This document shows positions 15,389-23,462 of a stretch of DNA of 24,427 nt, piece after piece. Within the stretch, counting starts at the first letter, position 1, and every line of letters starts with the position of its first letter. The stretch is from DATAQC01 sp051005135 (GTDB lineage Bacteria; Actinomycetota; Acidimicrobiia; Acidimicrobiales; AC-14): positions 1-24,427 of the forward strand of contig JBPCJQ010000012.1 of the NCBI GenBank assembly GCA_051005135.1. The letters are read 5' to 3'. A program made the position numbers and the translations under genes. The notes under the pieces were generated by a model. It worked only from the letters and a program-made list of their open reading frames with translations. It ran no database searches and was not told the origin of the DNA.

Positions 15389-15393
15389 GGAGG
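15389..15393 (+). promoter_or_regulatory. Ribosome binding site deciding the ctaC start
   Basis: GGAGG ends eight bases before GTG 15402. The longer frame start, TTG 15387, overlaps this site and has no comparable upstream motif, so GTG 15402 is preferred. Confidence 0.6.
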
Positions 15394-15401
15394 ATCGCGG
15401 A

Positions 15402-16415
15402 GTGAGAGGGCAGGCCAGAGGTCGACGTCTCCGCATGGGGGGCTCTCTCGTCCTGTTCGCCATGGTGGCCGCCGCCTGCGCCGCCAACGCCCCCCAGGAC
15501 ACGCTCAAGCCGGCTGGTCCTAACGCCCGCACCATCGACAACCTGATCAACCCCGTCTTCATCGTGGCCGCCGTGGTCTTCGTGGCCGTCGAGGGCATGG
15601 CCGTCATCTTCGTCATCCGCTACCGCCACCGGGAAGGCGCCCCCGAGCCGGTGCAGGTGCACGGCAACACCCGCCTCGAGGTGGGCTGGACGCTCATCCC
15701 CGCCGCGATCCTGTTCGCCATCGCCATACCCACCATTGCCACCATCTTCAAGCTGGCCCGCAAACCGGCCAACGCCATAAACGTCACCGTCACCGCCCAC
15801 CAGTGGTGGTGGGAGTACAACTACACCGACCTGGGTGTGGTCACGGCCAACGAGCTGCACATGCCGGTGGGCCGGCCCCTCGAGATCACCCTGATCGGCG
15901 CCGACGTGATCCATAGCTTCTGGGTGCCCAAGCTCGGGGGTAAGACCGACGTGGTCCCCGGCCGCCAGAACCACATGAACCTCACCGGCGACAAGCTGGG
16001 CACCTACCTGGGCCAGTGCACCGAGTTTTGCGGCCTCAGCCATGCCAACATGCGCCTGCGGGCCATGGTGCAGACCCCGCAGGACTTCCAGGCCTGGGTG
16101 GACAACCAGCGCCTGGCCGCCACCGCCCCCGCGCCGGGAACCCCGGCGGCCGACGGCCTGGTGCTGTTCACGTCCAAGGGTTGCTCGGGCTGCCACACCG
16201 TGGAGGGGGTCTCATCGGGCAAGGTGGGGCCCAACCTCACCCACCTCTCCAGCCGCACCACCTTTGCCGGCAGCATGTTCGACCTCAACGCCGGCAACCT
16301 CCGCACATGGTTGCAAAACCCGCCCGGGGTGAAGCCGGGCTCCAAGATGCCCAACCTCAATCTCAGCGGCGACGAGATCACCAAGCTCATCGCCTACCTG
16401 GAGACCCTCAAGTGA
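15402..16415 (+). CDS. ctaC: Cytochrome c oxidase subunit II with fused cytochrome c (caa3 type)
   Basis: This 337-residue protein accepts electrons and passes them to subunit I. Residues 1-26 look like a lipoprotein signal (RGRRLRMGGSLVLFAMVAAAC, candidate lipid-bearing C26). Membrane segments follow at 51-72 and 95-118. The extracytoplasmic CuA domain carries QWWWEYNY and the full ligand set H171, C206, E208, C210, H214 and M217 (QCTEFCGLSHANM). The C-terminal class I cytochrome c domain has heme motif C261-S-G-C264-H265 and axial M316 (SKMPNL). This fusion marks a caa3-type enzyme fed by reduced cytochrome c or a cupredoxin, without a separate soluble donor. A good Shine-Dalgarno site supports the GTG start. 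ctaD follows after 37 bases. Confidence 0.95.
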   Translation: MRGQARGRRLRMGGSLVLFAMVAAACAANAPQDTLKPAGPNARTIDNLINPVFIVAAVVFVAVEGMAVIFVIRYRHREGAPEPVQVHGNTRLEVGWTLIPAAILFAIAIPTIATIFKLARKPANAINVTVTAHQWWWEYNYTDLGVVTANELHMPVGRPLEITLIGADVIHSFWVPKLGGKTDVVPGRQNHMNLTGDKLGTYLGQCTEFCGLSHANMRLRAMVQTPQDFQAWVDNQRLAATAPAPGTPAADGLVLFTSKGCSGCHTVEGVSSGKVGPNLTHLSSRTTFAGSMFDLNAGNLRTWLQNPPGVKPGSKMPNLNLSGDEITKLIAYLETLK

Positions 16416-16452
16416 CCGCAGGCAACGCGCCGCGCGACGGAGGCAGCCACTG

Positions 16453-18498
16453 ATGGCCATCGTCACCGAACCTGTCCGCCCCCCCTTCGTCCCCCCCGAG
16501 CAGCCGGTTCGCCTGCTGCGCCGGCCCACCGGTTACACCAAGGGGATTTGGTCGTGGATCACCACCGTCGACCACAAGAAGATCGGCATCATGTACGGCG
16601 TCACCGCCCTGGCCTTCTTCATGCTGGGGGGGCTGGAGGCGCTGCTGCTGCGCATCCAGCTGGGCTCGCCCAACAACACCTTCCTCAGCGCCGACACCTA
16701 CAACCAGGTGTTCACCATGCACGGCACCACGATGATCTTTCTCTTCGTGATGCCCCTTTCTGCCGCCTTCGCCAACTACCTGATCCCGTTGCAGATCGGC
16801 GCCCGAGACGTGGCCTTCCCGCGCCTGAACGCCTTCGGCTACTGGGTCTTCCTCGTGGGCGGGCTGTTCATGTACTCCAGCTTCATCCTCGGGGGTGCGC
16901 CCAACGGGGGCTGGTTCGGCTACGCCCCCAACACCCTCAAGCTCTACAACCCCGGGCACAACATCGATTTCTGGGTGTTCGGCCTGCAGATCCTCGGCAT
17001 CGCCTCGCTCAGCGGTGCCGTCAACCTCATCGTCACCGTGGTCAACATGCGAGCACCGGGCATGAGCCTGTTCCGCATGCCCATCTTCACCTGGATGGCG
17101 CTGGTTGCCCAGTTCCTGTTGCTGTTCGCCATCCCGGTGATAACCGTCGCCCTCTTCCTGCTCATGTTCGACCGCCAGTTCGGTGCCAACTTCTTCAACG
17201 CCCAGGCGGGTTCCGACCCGCTCTTGTGGCAGCACCTCTTCTGGTTGTTCGGCCATCCCGAGGTGTACATCCTGATCCTGCCGGCCATGGGCATCGTCTC
17301 GGAGGTCATCCCCGTCTTCGCTCGCAAGCCTCTGTTCGGCTACCAGGTGATGGTGTTCTCGGGCATCGCCATCGGCTTCATGGGCTGGGGGGTGTGGGCC
17401 CACCACATGTTCGCCAGCGGGCTGGGCCCGGTGGCCACCTCGGCGTTCAGTGCCTCCACCATGTTCATCGCCGTGCCCACCGGGGTGAAGATCTTCAACT
17501 GGCTGGCCACCCTGTGGCGGGGCAAGATCCGCCTCACCACGCCGCTGCTGTTCGCGGTGGGGTTCGTGGCCATGTTCACCATCGGCGGGCTGTCGGGCGT
17601 CACCCACGGGGTCGTTCCGGCCGACACCCAGCAGACCGACACCTACTACGTGGTGGCCCACTTCCACTACGTGCTGTTCGGTGGCAGCGTCTTCGGCCTG
17701 TTCGCCGGCATCTACTACTGGTGGCCGAAGGTAACCGGGCGCATGCTGTCCGACAAGCTGGGGAGGCTGCAGTTCTGGCTCTTCATCGTCGGTTTCAACA
17801 TGACGTTCGGGCCGTTCCACATCCTCGGCCTGCAGGGTATGCCCAGGCGGATCTACACCTACCCGTCGCACCGGGGATGGGACTTCTGGAACCAGGTCTC
17901 CACCATCGGTTCGTTCGTTATCGCAGCAGGGGTGCTGCTGTTCGTCTACAACGTGTGGGTCTCGCGCAAGAGCCCCGAGGTCGGTGACGACCCCTGGGAC
18001 GCCAGAACCCTGGAATGGTCGACGTCGTCGCCCCCGCCCGAGTACAACTTTGCCGAGGTACCCATGGTGACGGCCCGTGACGAGCTGTGGCACCGCAAGT
18101 ACACCGAGGACGACGAGGGCCGTCCCGTACCCCGGGTGCCAGCAGAGACGGTGGCGGCCGAAGATGCCGAGGCCAAGGTGATAGCCGCCGTCGACGGCGA
18201 CGAGCCGGCTGACGATGGCGACACCGACGAGCATGCCGGGGATGGCGAGCACGAGCCCCACGTCCACATGCCGTCGCCCTCGTACTGGCCCCCCTTCGCC
18301 TCCCTGGGCCTGGCGATCATCTGCTACGGGATGATCTACCGGGTGTGGATCGTCGCCATCGTGGGTGGCCTGTGGGTGCTGGGAGGCCTCTACTCATGGG
18401 CCTTGGAGCCCGCCACCGCCCCCGAAGAACCCGAACCGGTGCCGTCCACCGACCTCGAGCCGGTGGGCGTATCAGGCGGGGAGGAGGTGGCCAAGTGA
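16453..18498 (+). CDS. ctaD: Cytochrome c oxidase subunit I (A1-type, catalytic)
   Basis: This 681-residue protein is the oxygen-reducing, proton-pumping core. All cofactor ligands are present: heme a H90 (FTMHGT) and H405; heme a3 H403 (VVAHFHYV); CuB H268, H317 and H318, with the cross-linked Tyr272 (FGHPEVY, WAHHMF). Proton paths are intact: D119 (ARDVAFPRLNAF), E270 and K346 (PTGVKIFNW), which makes it type A1. Arg465-466 (GMPRR) can hold the propionates. After the conserved LEWSTSSPPPEYNF, an extension of about 150 residues holds an acidic linker (about 565-605) and two more membrane segments (about 613-652), as if a small subunit had been fused. GGAGG lies nine bases before the ATG. The stop overlaps the ctaE start. 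Confidence 0.97.
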   Translation: MAIVTEPVRPPFVPPEQPVRLLRRPTGYTKGIWSWITTVDHKKIGIMYGVTALAFFMLGGLEALLLRIQLGSPNNTFLSADTYNQVFTMHGTTMIFLFVMPLSAAFANYLIPLQIGARDVAFPRLNAFGYWVFLVGGLFMYSSFILGGAPNGGWFGYAPNTLKLYNPGHNIDFWVFGLQILGIASLSGAVNLIVTVVNMRAPGMSLFRMPIFTWMALVAQFLLLFAIPVITVALFLLMFDRQFGANFFNAQAGSDPLLWQHLFWLFGHPEVYILILPAMGIVSEVIPVFARKPLFGYQVMVFSGIAIGFMGWGVWAHHMFASGLGPVATSAFSASTMFIAVPTGVKIFNWLATLWRGKIRLTTPLLFAVGFVAMFTIGGLSGVTHGVVPADTQQTDTYYVVAHFHYVLFGGSVFGLFAGIYYWWPKVTGRMLSDKLGRLQFWLFIVGFNMTFGPFHILGLQGMPRRIYTYPSHRGWDFWNQVSTIGSFVIAAGVLLFVYNVWVSRKSPEVGDDPWDARTLEWSTSSPPPEYNFAEVPMVTARDELWHRKYTEDDEGRPVPRVPAETVAAEDAEAKVIAAVDGDEPADDGDTDEHAGDGEHEPHVHMPSPSYWPPFASLGLAIICYGMIYRVWIVAIVGGLWVLGGLYSWALEPATAPEEPEPVPSTDLEPVGVSGGEEVAK

Positions 18499-19112
18499 CG
18501 CTTGTCGCCAGCGAGGGCAGCCACACCGAGGCCCCCGAGGGCCACCCTCCCACCTCCACCGGCCTCAGCAACGAGAAGGTGGCGATGTGGGCCTTCCTGG
18601 GCTCTGAGTGCCTGCTGTTCGGGGCGCTGATATCCACCTACATGCTGTTCCGGGGGCGCAGCGCCCCCCACACCATCAAGCCCAAAGACGTGTACGACAT
18701 CCCCTACACGTCGGTGAGCTCGTTCGTGCTCCTCATGAGCTCGCTCACGATGGTGCTGGCCCTGGCTGCCATCCAGCGCGGTGACCACCGACGCCTCCGG
18801 GTGTGGCTGCTCGCCACCGCCCTGCTGGGGGCCTCTTTCGTGGCCGGCCAGATGTACGAGTTCACCACCTTCTACGACAAGGGCCTCAAGATCTCCACCA
18901 ACCTGTTCGGTAGCAGCTTCTTCGTGCTCACCGGCTTCCACGGGGCCCACGTCACCCTCGGCATCCTCATGCTTCTGTCGCTGTGGAGCCTGTCGGTGAA
19001 GGGCAGGCTCCCGGCCTCCAAGTCCGAGACGGTCGAGTTGGTCGGCCTGTACTGGCACTTCGTCGACATCGTCTGGATCATCATCTTCACCGTCGTGTAC
19101 CTCATCCCCTGA
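18495..19112 (+). CDS. ctaE: Cytochrome c oxidase subunit III
   Basis: This 205-residue protein has five membrane segments. Canonical residues are present: E38 (LGSECLLFGALISTYM), H149 and H152 (GFHGAHVTLG), and H188 and D191 (YWHFVDIVW). It binds subunit I, stabilises the D proton path and completes the catalytic core. The shorter five-helix form rather than seven helices is usual in bacteria. GTG 18495 overlaps the ctaD stop (GTGA) and has GAGGAGG upstream, giving coupled translation. The frame is open upstream to 18345, but only inside ctaD. Compare the accessory subunit III at 13671, which lacks H188 and D191 equivalents. Confidence 0.95.
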   Translation: MTLVASEGSHTEAPEGHPPTSTGLSNEKVAMWAFLGSECLLFGALISTYMLFRGRSAPHTIKPKDVYDIPYTSVSSFVLLMSSLTMVLALAAIQRGDHRRLRVWLLATALLGASFVAGQMYEFTTFYDKGLKISTNLFGSSFFVLTGFHGAHVTLGILMLLSLWSLSVKGRLPASKSETVELVGLYWHFVDIVWIIIFTVVYLIP

Positions 19113-19492
19113 TGGCCACCACGTCGTCACCCGAGAAGCCGGCGCCCGACGCCGGGGCCGTCACCGACGAGGCTGCCGACGTCGGTTACCCCACCACGCC
19201 CGGCCACGCCCACCCCAGCGAGGGCCAGTACATCGGGGTGGCCCTCGTCCTGGCGCTCATCACCGGGACCGAGGTGGCCGTCTATTACGTGTCGGCTGTC
19301 AAGGACGCGCTGGTGCCCATCCTGCTCGTCCTGTCGGTGGTGAAGTTCTCCATGGTCGTGCTGTGGTTCATGCATCTGCGCTTCGACAGCCGCATCTTCC
19401 GCCGCCTGTTCGTGATCGGCCTGGCCTTGGCCGTGTTCGTCTACACGGTCGTGCTCACCACCTTCCACGTCTGGACCCGGGGCGGGGGGTGA
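19112..19492 (+). CDS. ctaF: Cytochrome c oxidase subunit IV (prokaryotic COX4/CyoD-like)
   Basis: This 126-residue protein has a soluble, acidic N-terminal stretch of about 38 residues and three membrane segments. The family signature EVAVYYV, then LSVVKFSMVVLWFMHLRFDSRIFRRLFVIGLALA, is clear. This small subunit helps to assemble and stabilise the oxidase and has no cofactor. ATG 19112 shares its A with the ctaE stop (TGATG), so translation is coupled. ctaG starts seven bases after its stop. Upstream extension of the frame to 18983 lies inside ctaE and is not used. Confidence 0.92.
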   Translation: MATTSSPEKPAPDAGAVTDEAADVGYPTTPGHAHPSEGQYIGVALVLALITGTEVAVYYVSAVKDALVPILLVLSVVKFSMVVLWFMHLRFDSRIFRRLFVIGLALAVFVYTVVLTTFHVWTRGGG

Positions 19493-19499
19493 TCTAGCT

Positions 19500-20429
<930 letters not shown>

Positions 20430-20465
20430 GCTCAGCCTCGGGGCACCTGGCTCACAGACCGGGCA

Positions 20466-20482
20466 CCGCGCACGATGCGCGG
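20466..20482 (+). terminator. Second hairpin downstream of ctaG
   Basis: CCGCGCA and TGCGCGG form a perfect 7-bp stem with loop CGA. With the hairpin at 20411-20445 it may form a tandem stop for the oxidase operon. No U-tract follows. Confidence 0.3.
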
Positions 20483-20518
20483 GCCGACTCGTTCTCCTGG
20501 GTGGGCCGGACCACTGCG

Positions 20519-20667
20519 ACGCCATTGAGCAACGCCGCCATACCTGTGGTCACTACCTTGGCGGGCTGCTCGGGGGGCTCCTCGAGGGCGCTCTGATCGT
20601 GGAGACGATCTTTGCCTGGCCGGGCCTGGGGCGATTGGCATTCGAGGCGATCTCCCAGCGCGACTAG
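20519..20667 (+). pseudogene. Fragment of a DppB/OppB-type ABC transporter permease
   Basis: One frame reads LSNAAIPVVTTLAG (20525-20566) and, after a frameshift near 20560-20568, another reads GGLLEGALIVETIFAWPGLG followed by RLAFEAISQRD and TAG at 20665. Together these match the C-terminal signature of peptide/nickel permeases (NAxxPVVTxLG...GGxLxGAxxVExIFxWPGLGRLxxxAIxxRDYP). Everything upstream, and the tail after RD, is missing. It is a remnant of a lost transporter, with no neighbouring Dpp genes. The match is strong for so short a piece. Confidence 0.75.
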
Positions 20668-20724
20668 GGCGGCGTATTCGAGGATGTCCTCCAGGGCTGC
20701 TCGGTCGCCAAGGGGTCCTCTCAC
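20665..20724 (-). pseudogene. N-terminal remnant of a HepT-like (HEPN/DUF86) toxin gene
   Basis: GTG 20724 overlaps the mntA-like stop (GTGA), the normal arrangement of MNT/HEPN pairs. The peptide starts MRGPLGDRAALEDILEYAALVALGD, which resembles the HepT N-terminal helix (RDRLxDILEAxxxI..). After about 20 codons the sequence runs into the permease fragment on the other strand, so the HEPN catalytic motif (Rx4-6H) is lost. The call depends largely on the neighbour, as the piece itself is short. Confidence 0.5.
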
Positions 20725-21040
20725 AGTGAAACCGCCTCAGCCAGGATCCGAGGCCGGGTTCGTTCCTTGAGGCTGTCGGCCAGGGCGACGTCGACCGCGC
20801 AGCCGAGAAGGTCCTGCAGGTCGATGTGGATTCCGGCGAGGTCGAACAAGCTCCTCCCCTTTTCCATGTCGACGAGGAAGTCGACGTCGCTGTCCCCGTC
20901 CTGGAGGCCCCGGGCAACCGAGCCAAAGACCCGGACGTTGGATGCTCCGTACCGGGCGCAGACCCGAGGATCTCGTCGCGTCGGCTGCGCAGCTCGTCGA
21001 GCGAGGGGGCGGGCCGGCGGGGAGCGCTGCCGTCGATCAA
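20721..21040 (-). pseudogene. MntA-like nucleotidyltransferase (antitoxin), frameshifted
   Basis: The downstream frame reads ARYGASNVRVFGSVARG, then QDGDSDVDFLVDMEKGRSLF, DLAGIHIDLQDLLGCAVDV and ends RPRILAEAVSL at the stop 20723-20721. GSVARG and the DSDVDFLVD triad are the minimal nucleotidyltransferase signature; MntA antitoxins AMPylate HepT toxins. The N-terminal helix SLDELRSRRDEIL lies upstream in a different frame, with the break between about 20958 and 20972. The start is uncertain; TTG 21040 is only a plausible limit. With its toxin truncated, the module is probably inactive. A sequencing error could explain the frameshift, but not the loss of hepT. Confidence 0.75.
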
Positions 21041-21209
21041 GGCCCTCAGGGGAGCGTTCCTGGGATCAACCGGAGTCTTTCGGTCGCGATGGCAGCATGT
21101 AGGCGCCGCCCAGGTGGCGAGCACGATGCCCTGACCTGGGAGCACGAGGGCGGCGGCGAGGTGCAAGAAGCTGAGGCTACCGAGATCGCGGTGATGGCGA
21201 TCGCCGCCC

Positions 21210-21338
21210 GTGCTCCGTGAGCGAGCGGTGCGGATGGTCCTCGAGACGATCAAGGCCCAGCACGGCGAGCGCTTCGGCGTGATCACCCGGGTGGCCCGCC
21301 AGCTCGGTGTCGGCCCCGAGTCCCTGCGGGGATCCTGA
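21210..21338 (+). mobile_element. Fragment of an IS3-family OrfA transposase
   Basis: A 42-codon open stretch reads VLRERAVRMVLETIKAQHGE then RFGVITRVARQLGVGPESLR and ends GS-stop. This matches the N-terminal helix-turn-helix of IS3-type OrfA (LRERAVRMVxE...VAxxLGVGxESLRxW), but it stops just where the conserved Trp would come. No OrfB, inverted repeats or target duplication were seen. It is a scar rather than a working element. Confidence 0.7.
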
Positions 21339-21469
21339 CCAGAACGGTGAGACTCGGTCCGGCCGTGGGAAGCCCGGTAGGTGCGGAGCACACATATTGA
21401 ATCTTCGCTGACGAGGACCGACGATGTGGTGACCATCGAGACAGAGGACAGGTCGCTCTCATCGCCGAC

Positions 21470-22282
21470 GTGCTAGCCAGCCATCCAGCATCGATCGATC
21501 CGCAACCAGCGGAACGATGGGCCGCGACCCAACGTGAGCTCGCCGAGCGGGTCGCAGCCCTCGAGCACGCGAACGTCGAGCTGTGGAGGTCGAACGCCAA
21601 GCTTGCAGAGTTCGCGTCGATCGCCGCCCACGACCTGCGAGCGCCGCTGCAGACGATGACCGGCTACGCCGAGCTCCTTGCCGACCACGCCGCCGCCTCG
21701 TTGGATCCTGAGAGCATCGAGTATCTGGACGCCATCCGTCGGGGCGCCACCCGGTTGCAGTCCCTGGTCGAAGGGCTCCTTGCTTACGCCCGGGTCGGCA
21801 CCACCATCCGCCGGCGGGAAGAGGTCGCCTGCCAACAGCTCATGGACGACGCCTGCGACGCCCTCGCCGCCCGGATCGCGGAGATGAACGCGACCCTTCG
21901 CTACCGGTCGCTGCCTGCCGTCGTGGGGGATCCCACCGAGCTGGCCCAGGTGTTCCAGAACCTCGTCGGCAACGCCCTCAAGTTCACCCGACCGGGCATC
22001 GCCCCCGTGGTCGAGGTGACCGCACATCGAGCCGGCGAAGAGTGGCGGTTCGAGGTGGCCGACAACGGCATCGGCATCGAGGCCCGTCATCGGGAGCGCA
22101 TCTTCAGGGTGTTCCAGCGCCTCCAGGCTCAAGGCGCCGAGGCCAGCACTGGTATCGGCCTGGCCATGTGCAAGCGCATCGTCGAGGGACACGGCGGCCG
22201 CATCTGGGCCGAAGACAACCCAGGTGCTGGCGCCCGCCTGTGCTTCACCATCCCCGCGCCCGTTTGTTGGAGCCCGTTTTGA
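21470..22282 (+). CDS. Soluble sensor histidine kinase
   Basis: This 270-residue cytoplasmic kinase has no membrane segment and no recognisable sensor domain. Residues 17-48 form a coiled coil, then the HisKA domain with phospho-acceptor H54 (FASIAAHDLRAPLQTM). The HATPase domain has the N box QNLVGNALKF (N168), G1 box VADNGIGIE (D198), F box RVFQRLQ and G2 box TGIGLAMCKRIVEGHGGRIW. The pattern is that of phytochrome-like and cyanobacterial-type kinases. GTG 21470 is the first start in frame, and no good ribosome site precedes it. Since decayed DNA lies directly upstream, a former PAS or GAF sensor may have been lost. It is followed, 7 bases later, by its likely partner regulator. Confidence 0.88.
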   Translation: MLASHPASIDPQPAERWAATQRELAERVAALEHANVELWRSNAKLAEFASIAAHDLRAPLQTMTGYAELLADHAAASLDPESIEYLDAIRRGATRLQSLVEGLLAYARVGTTIRRREEVACQQLMDDACDALAARIAEMNATLRYRSLPAVVGDPTELAQVFQNLVGNALKFTRPGIAPVVEVTAHRAGEEWRFEVADNGIGIEARHRERIFRVFQRLQAQGAEASTGIGLAMCKRIVEGHGGRIWAEDNPGAGARLCFTIPAPVCWSPF

Positions 22283-22289
22283 GGATGCC

Positions 22290-22964
22290 ATGCGCCTGAT
22301 GGTCGTCGAGGACGACGAGGAGGTTATCGGCCTCCTGCAGCGGGCGCTGGGGCGTTCAGGTCACGCCGTCGACGTGACCACCAATGGCGAAGACGCCATC
22401 TGGATGGCGACCGAGGTGAGCTTCGACGCCATCCTTCTCGACGTCAACGTCCCCCCGCCCGACGGCTTCGAGGTGTGCCGCCGCCTTCGAGCCGCCGAGG
22501 TGTGGGCCTCGGTCATCTTCCTCACCGGCCGCGACGAGGTCAGCGACCGCGTCACCGGCCTCGACGCCGGGGGCGACGACTATCTGGTGAAGCCGTTCTC
22601 CCTGGCCGAGCTGGACGCCCGCCTGCGCGCCGTGGGCCGCCGTGGGCGTGCCGCTCGTCCTACCGTCCTCAGCGTGGGCGACCTCGCCATCGATCCTGGC
22701 GAGAAGCGGGTACGACGCTCGGGCGTCGACGTGTGCCTGAGCCCCAAGGAGTTCCAGCTTCTCGAAACACTTGCCCAGCATCCCGGCGAAGTGGTCACAC
22801 GCGGCAGTCTCTACGAGCTGCTCTGGGACTTCGCCTTCGAGGCCAGGTCCAATGTGGTCGACGCTTTGGTCACGCGTCTGCGGGCCAAGATCGACAGACC
22901 TTTCGGCCGAGCCTCGGTCGAGACCGTCCGGGGATTCGGCTACCGGTTGGTGGCCGACGCCTGA
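22290..22964 (+). CDS. OmpR/PhoB-family response regulator
   Basis: This 224-residue DNA-binding regulator has a receiver domain at about 1-118 and a winged helix at about 128-222. The receiver has acidic pocket E7-D8-D9, phospho-acceptor D51 (ILLDVNVPPPDG), T79 (FLTGRD) and K101 (YLVKPFS). The output domain has LSPKEFQLLETLAQHPGEVV, then RSNVVDALVTRLRAKI and VRGFGYRL. ATG 22290 has GAGG five bases upstream and lies 7 bases after the kinase stop, so the two are almost surely a pair. The frame is open to 22224, but that is inside the kinase gene. Target genes are unknown. Confidence 0.93.
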   Translation: MRLMVVEDDEEVIGLLQRALGRSGHAVDVTTNGEDAIWMATEVSFDAILLDVNVPPPDGFEVCRRLRAAEVWASVIFLTGRDEVSDRVTGLDAGGDDYLVKPFSLAELDARLRAVGRRGRAARPTVLSVGDLAIDPGEKRVRRSGVDVCLSPKEFQLLETLAQHPGEVVTRGSLYELLWDFAFEARSNVVDALVTRLRAKIDRPFGRASVETVRGFGYRLVADA

Positions 22965-23030
22965 CCGTCACAGTCCCGTCACCTCCGATGCGTCACCATC
23001 GCCGCGAGCCGCGGCCTCGAGGAGATCGGG

Positions 23031-23462
23031 ATGACGAGTGGAGTCGACGGCGGCCTGGCCGTCCTGATGGTGGAGGACGACCCGCAACAGGCCCGACTGA
23101 TGGCGGAATGCCTGCGCCGAGCCGGGCTCGGGCGCCGCCTCGGCGTGCACCCCGATGGCGAGACAGCGCTCCGGCGTCTGCACGAGCCGGGCGACGGTGG
23201 TCGACCTGACCTCGTCCTGCTCGACCTGCGGCTGCCCGGTCTGGGTGGCGACGAGGTGCTGGCCGAGATCAAGTCCCATCCCGACCTCCGGCGCATACCG
23301 GTGGTCGTCATCTCCGGTTCGGCCGAACCCGCCGACGTGGCCCGAGCCTACGCGCTGGGTGCCAACTGCTACGTCGTGAAGGCGCCCACCTTCGAGGGAA
23401 GCCTCTCGTTGGCCATCGGTATCCAGCAGTTCTGGGGCGGCCTGGCCACCCTCCCGCCCTAG
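23031..23462 (+). CDS. Single-domain response regulator (Rcp1-like receiver)
   Basis: This 143-residue stand-alone receiver has D16-D17 (VLMVEDDPQQARLMAE), D65 (LVLLDLRLPGLGGDEVL), S95 (VVVISGSAEP) and K117 (NCYVVKAP). The conserved Lys is followed by Ala instead of the usual Pro. The ANCYVVK and IPVVVISGS pattern is like Rcp1, the partner of phytochrome kinases. With no output domain it would act by protein contact or as a phosphate sink for the kinase at 21470. AGGAG lies six bases before the ATG. It follows the OmpR-type regulator by 66 bases on the same strand. Its stop shares the bases CTAG with the stop of the convergent binding-protein gene. Confidence 0.9.
   Translation: MTSGVDGGLAVLMVEDDPQQARLMAECLRRAGLGRRLGVHPDGETALRRLHEPGDGGRPDLVLLDLRLPGLGGDEVLAEIKSHPDLRRIPVVVISGSAEPADVARAYALGANCYVVKAPTFEGSLSLAIGIQQFWGGLATLPP

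Larger units (their letters stand above)
20430..21469. other. Intergenic region of decayed gene fragments
   Basis: About 1 kb with no intact gene separates the oxidase operon from the histidine kinase. It holds pieces of at least three unrelated elements: a DppB-type permease (plus), an MNT/HEPN pair (minus) and an IS3-type OrfA (plus), each described separately. I recognise nothing at 21041-21209. At 21339-21469 there is only a locally AT-richer patch around 21388-21402, which might hold the kinase promoter. The mix suggests repeated insertion, deletion and decay. Confidence 0.7.

Noticed and set aside
13740..16196. 818-codon minus-strand open frame opposite the oxidase genes
   Set aside because: Its length is striking, but the translation is His/Gly/Asp-rich and lies opposite three genes with convincing domains. 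It is best explained by the absence of stop codons in antisense of GC-rich genes.
16408..18267. 619-codon minus-strand open frame opposite ctaD
   Set aside because: Antisense shadow of ctaD, which has all its catalytic ligands; no domain is recognisable.
20466..20482. Short GC hairpin considered as part of a tRNA or small RNA
   Set aside because: No cloverleaf, T-loop or anticodon arm can be built around it; a terminator-like stem is the simpler reading.
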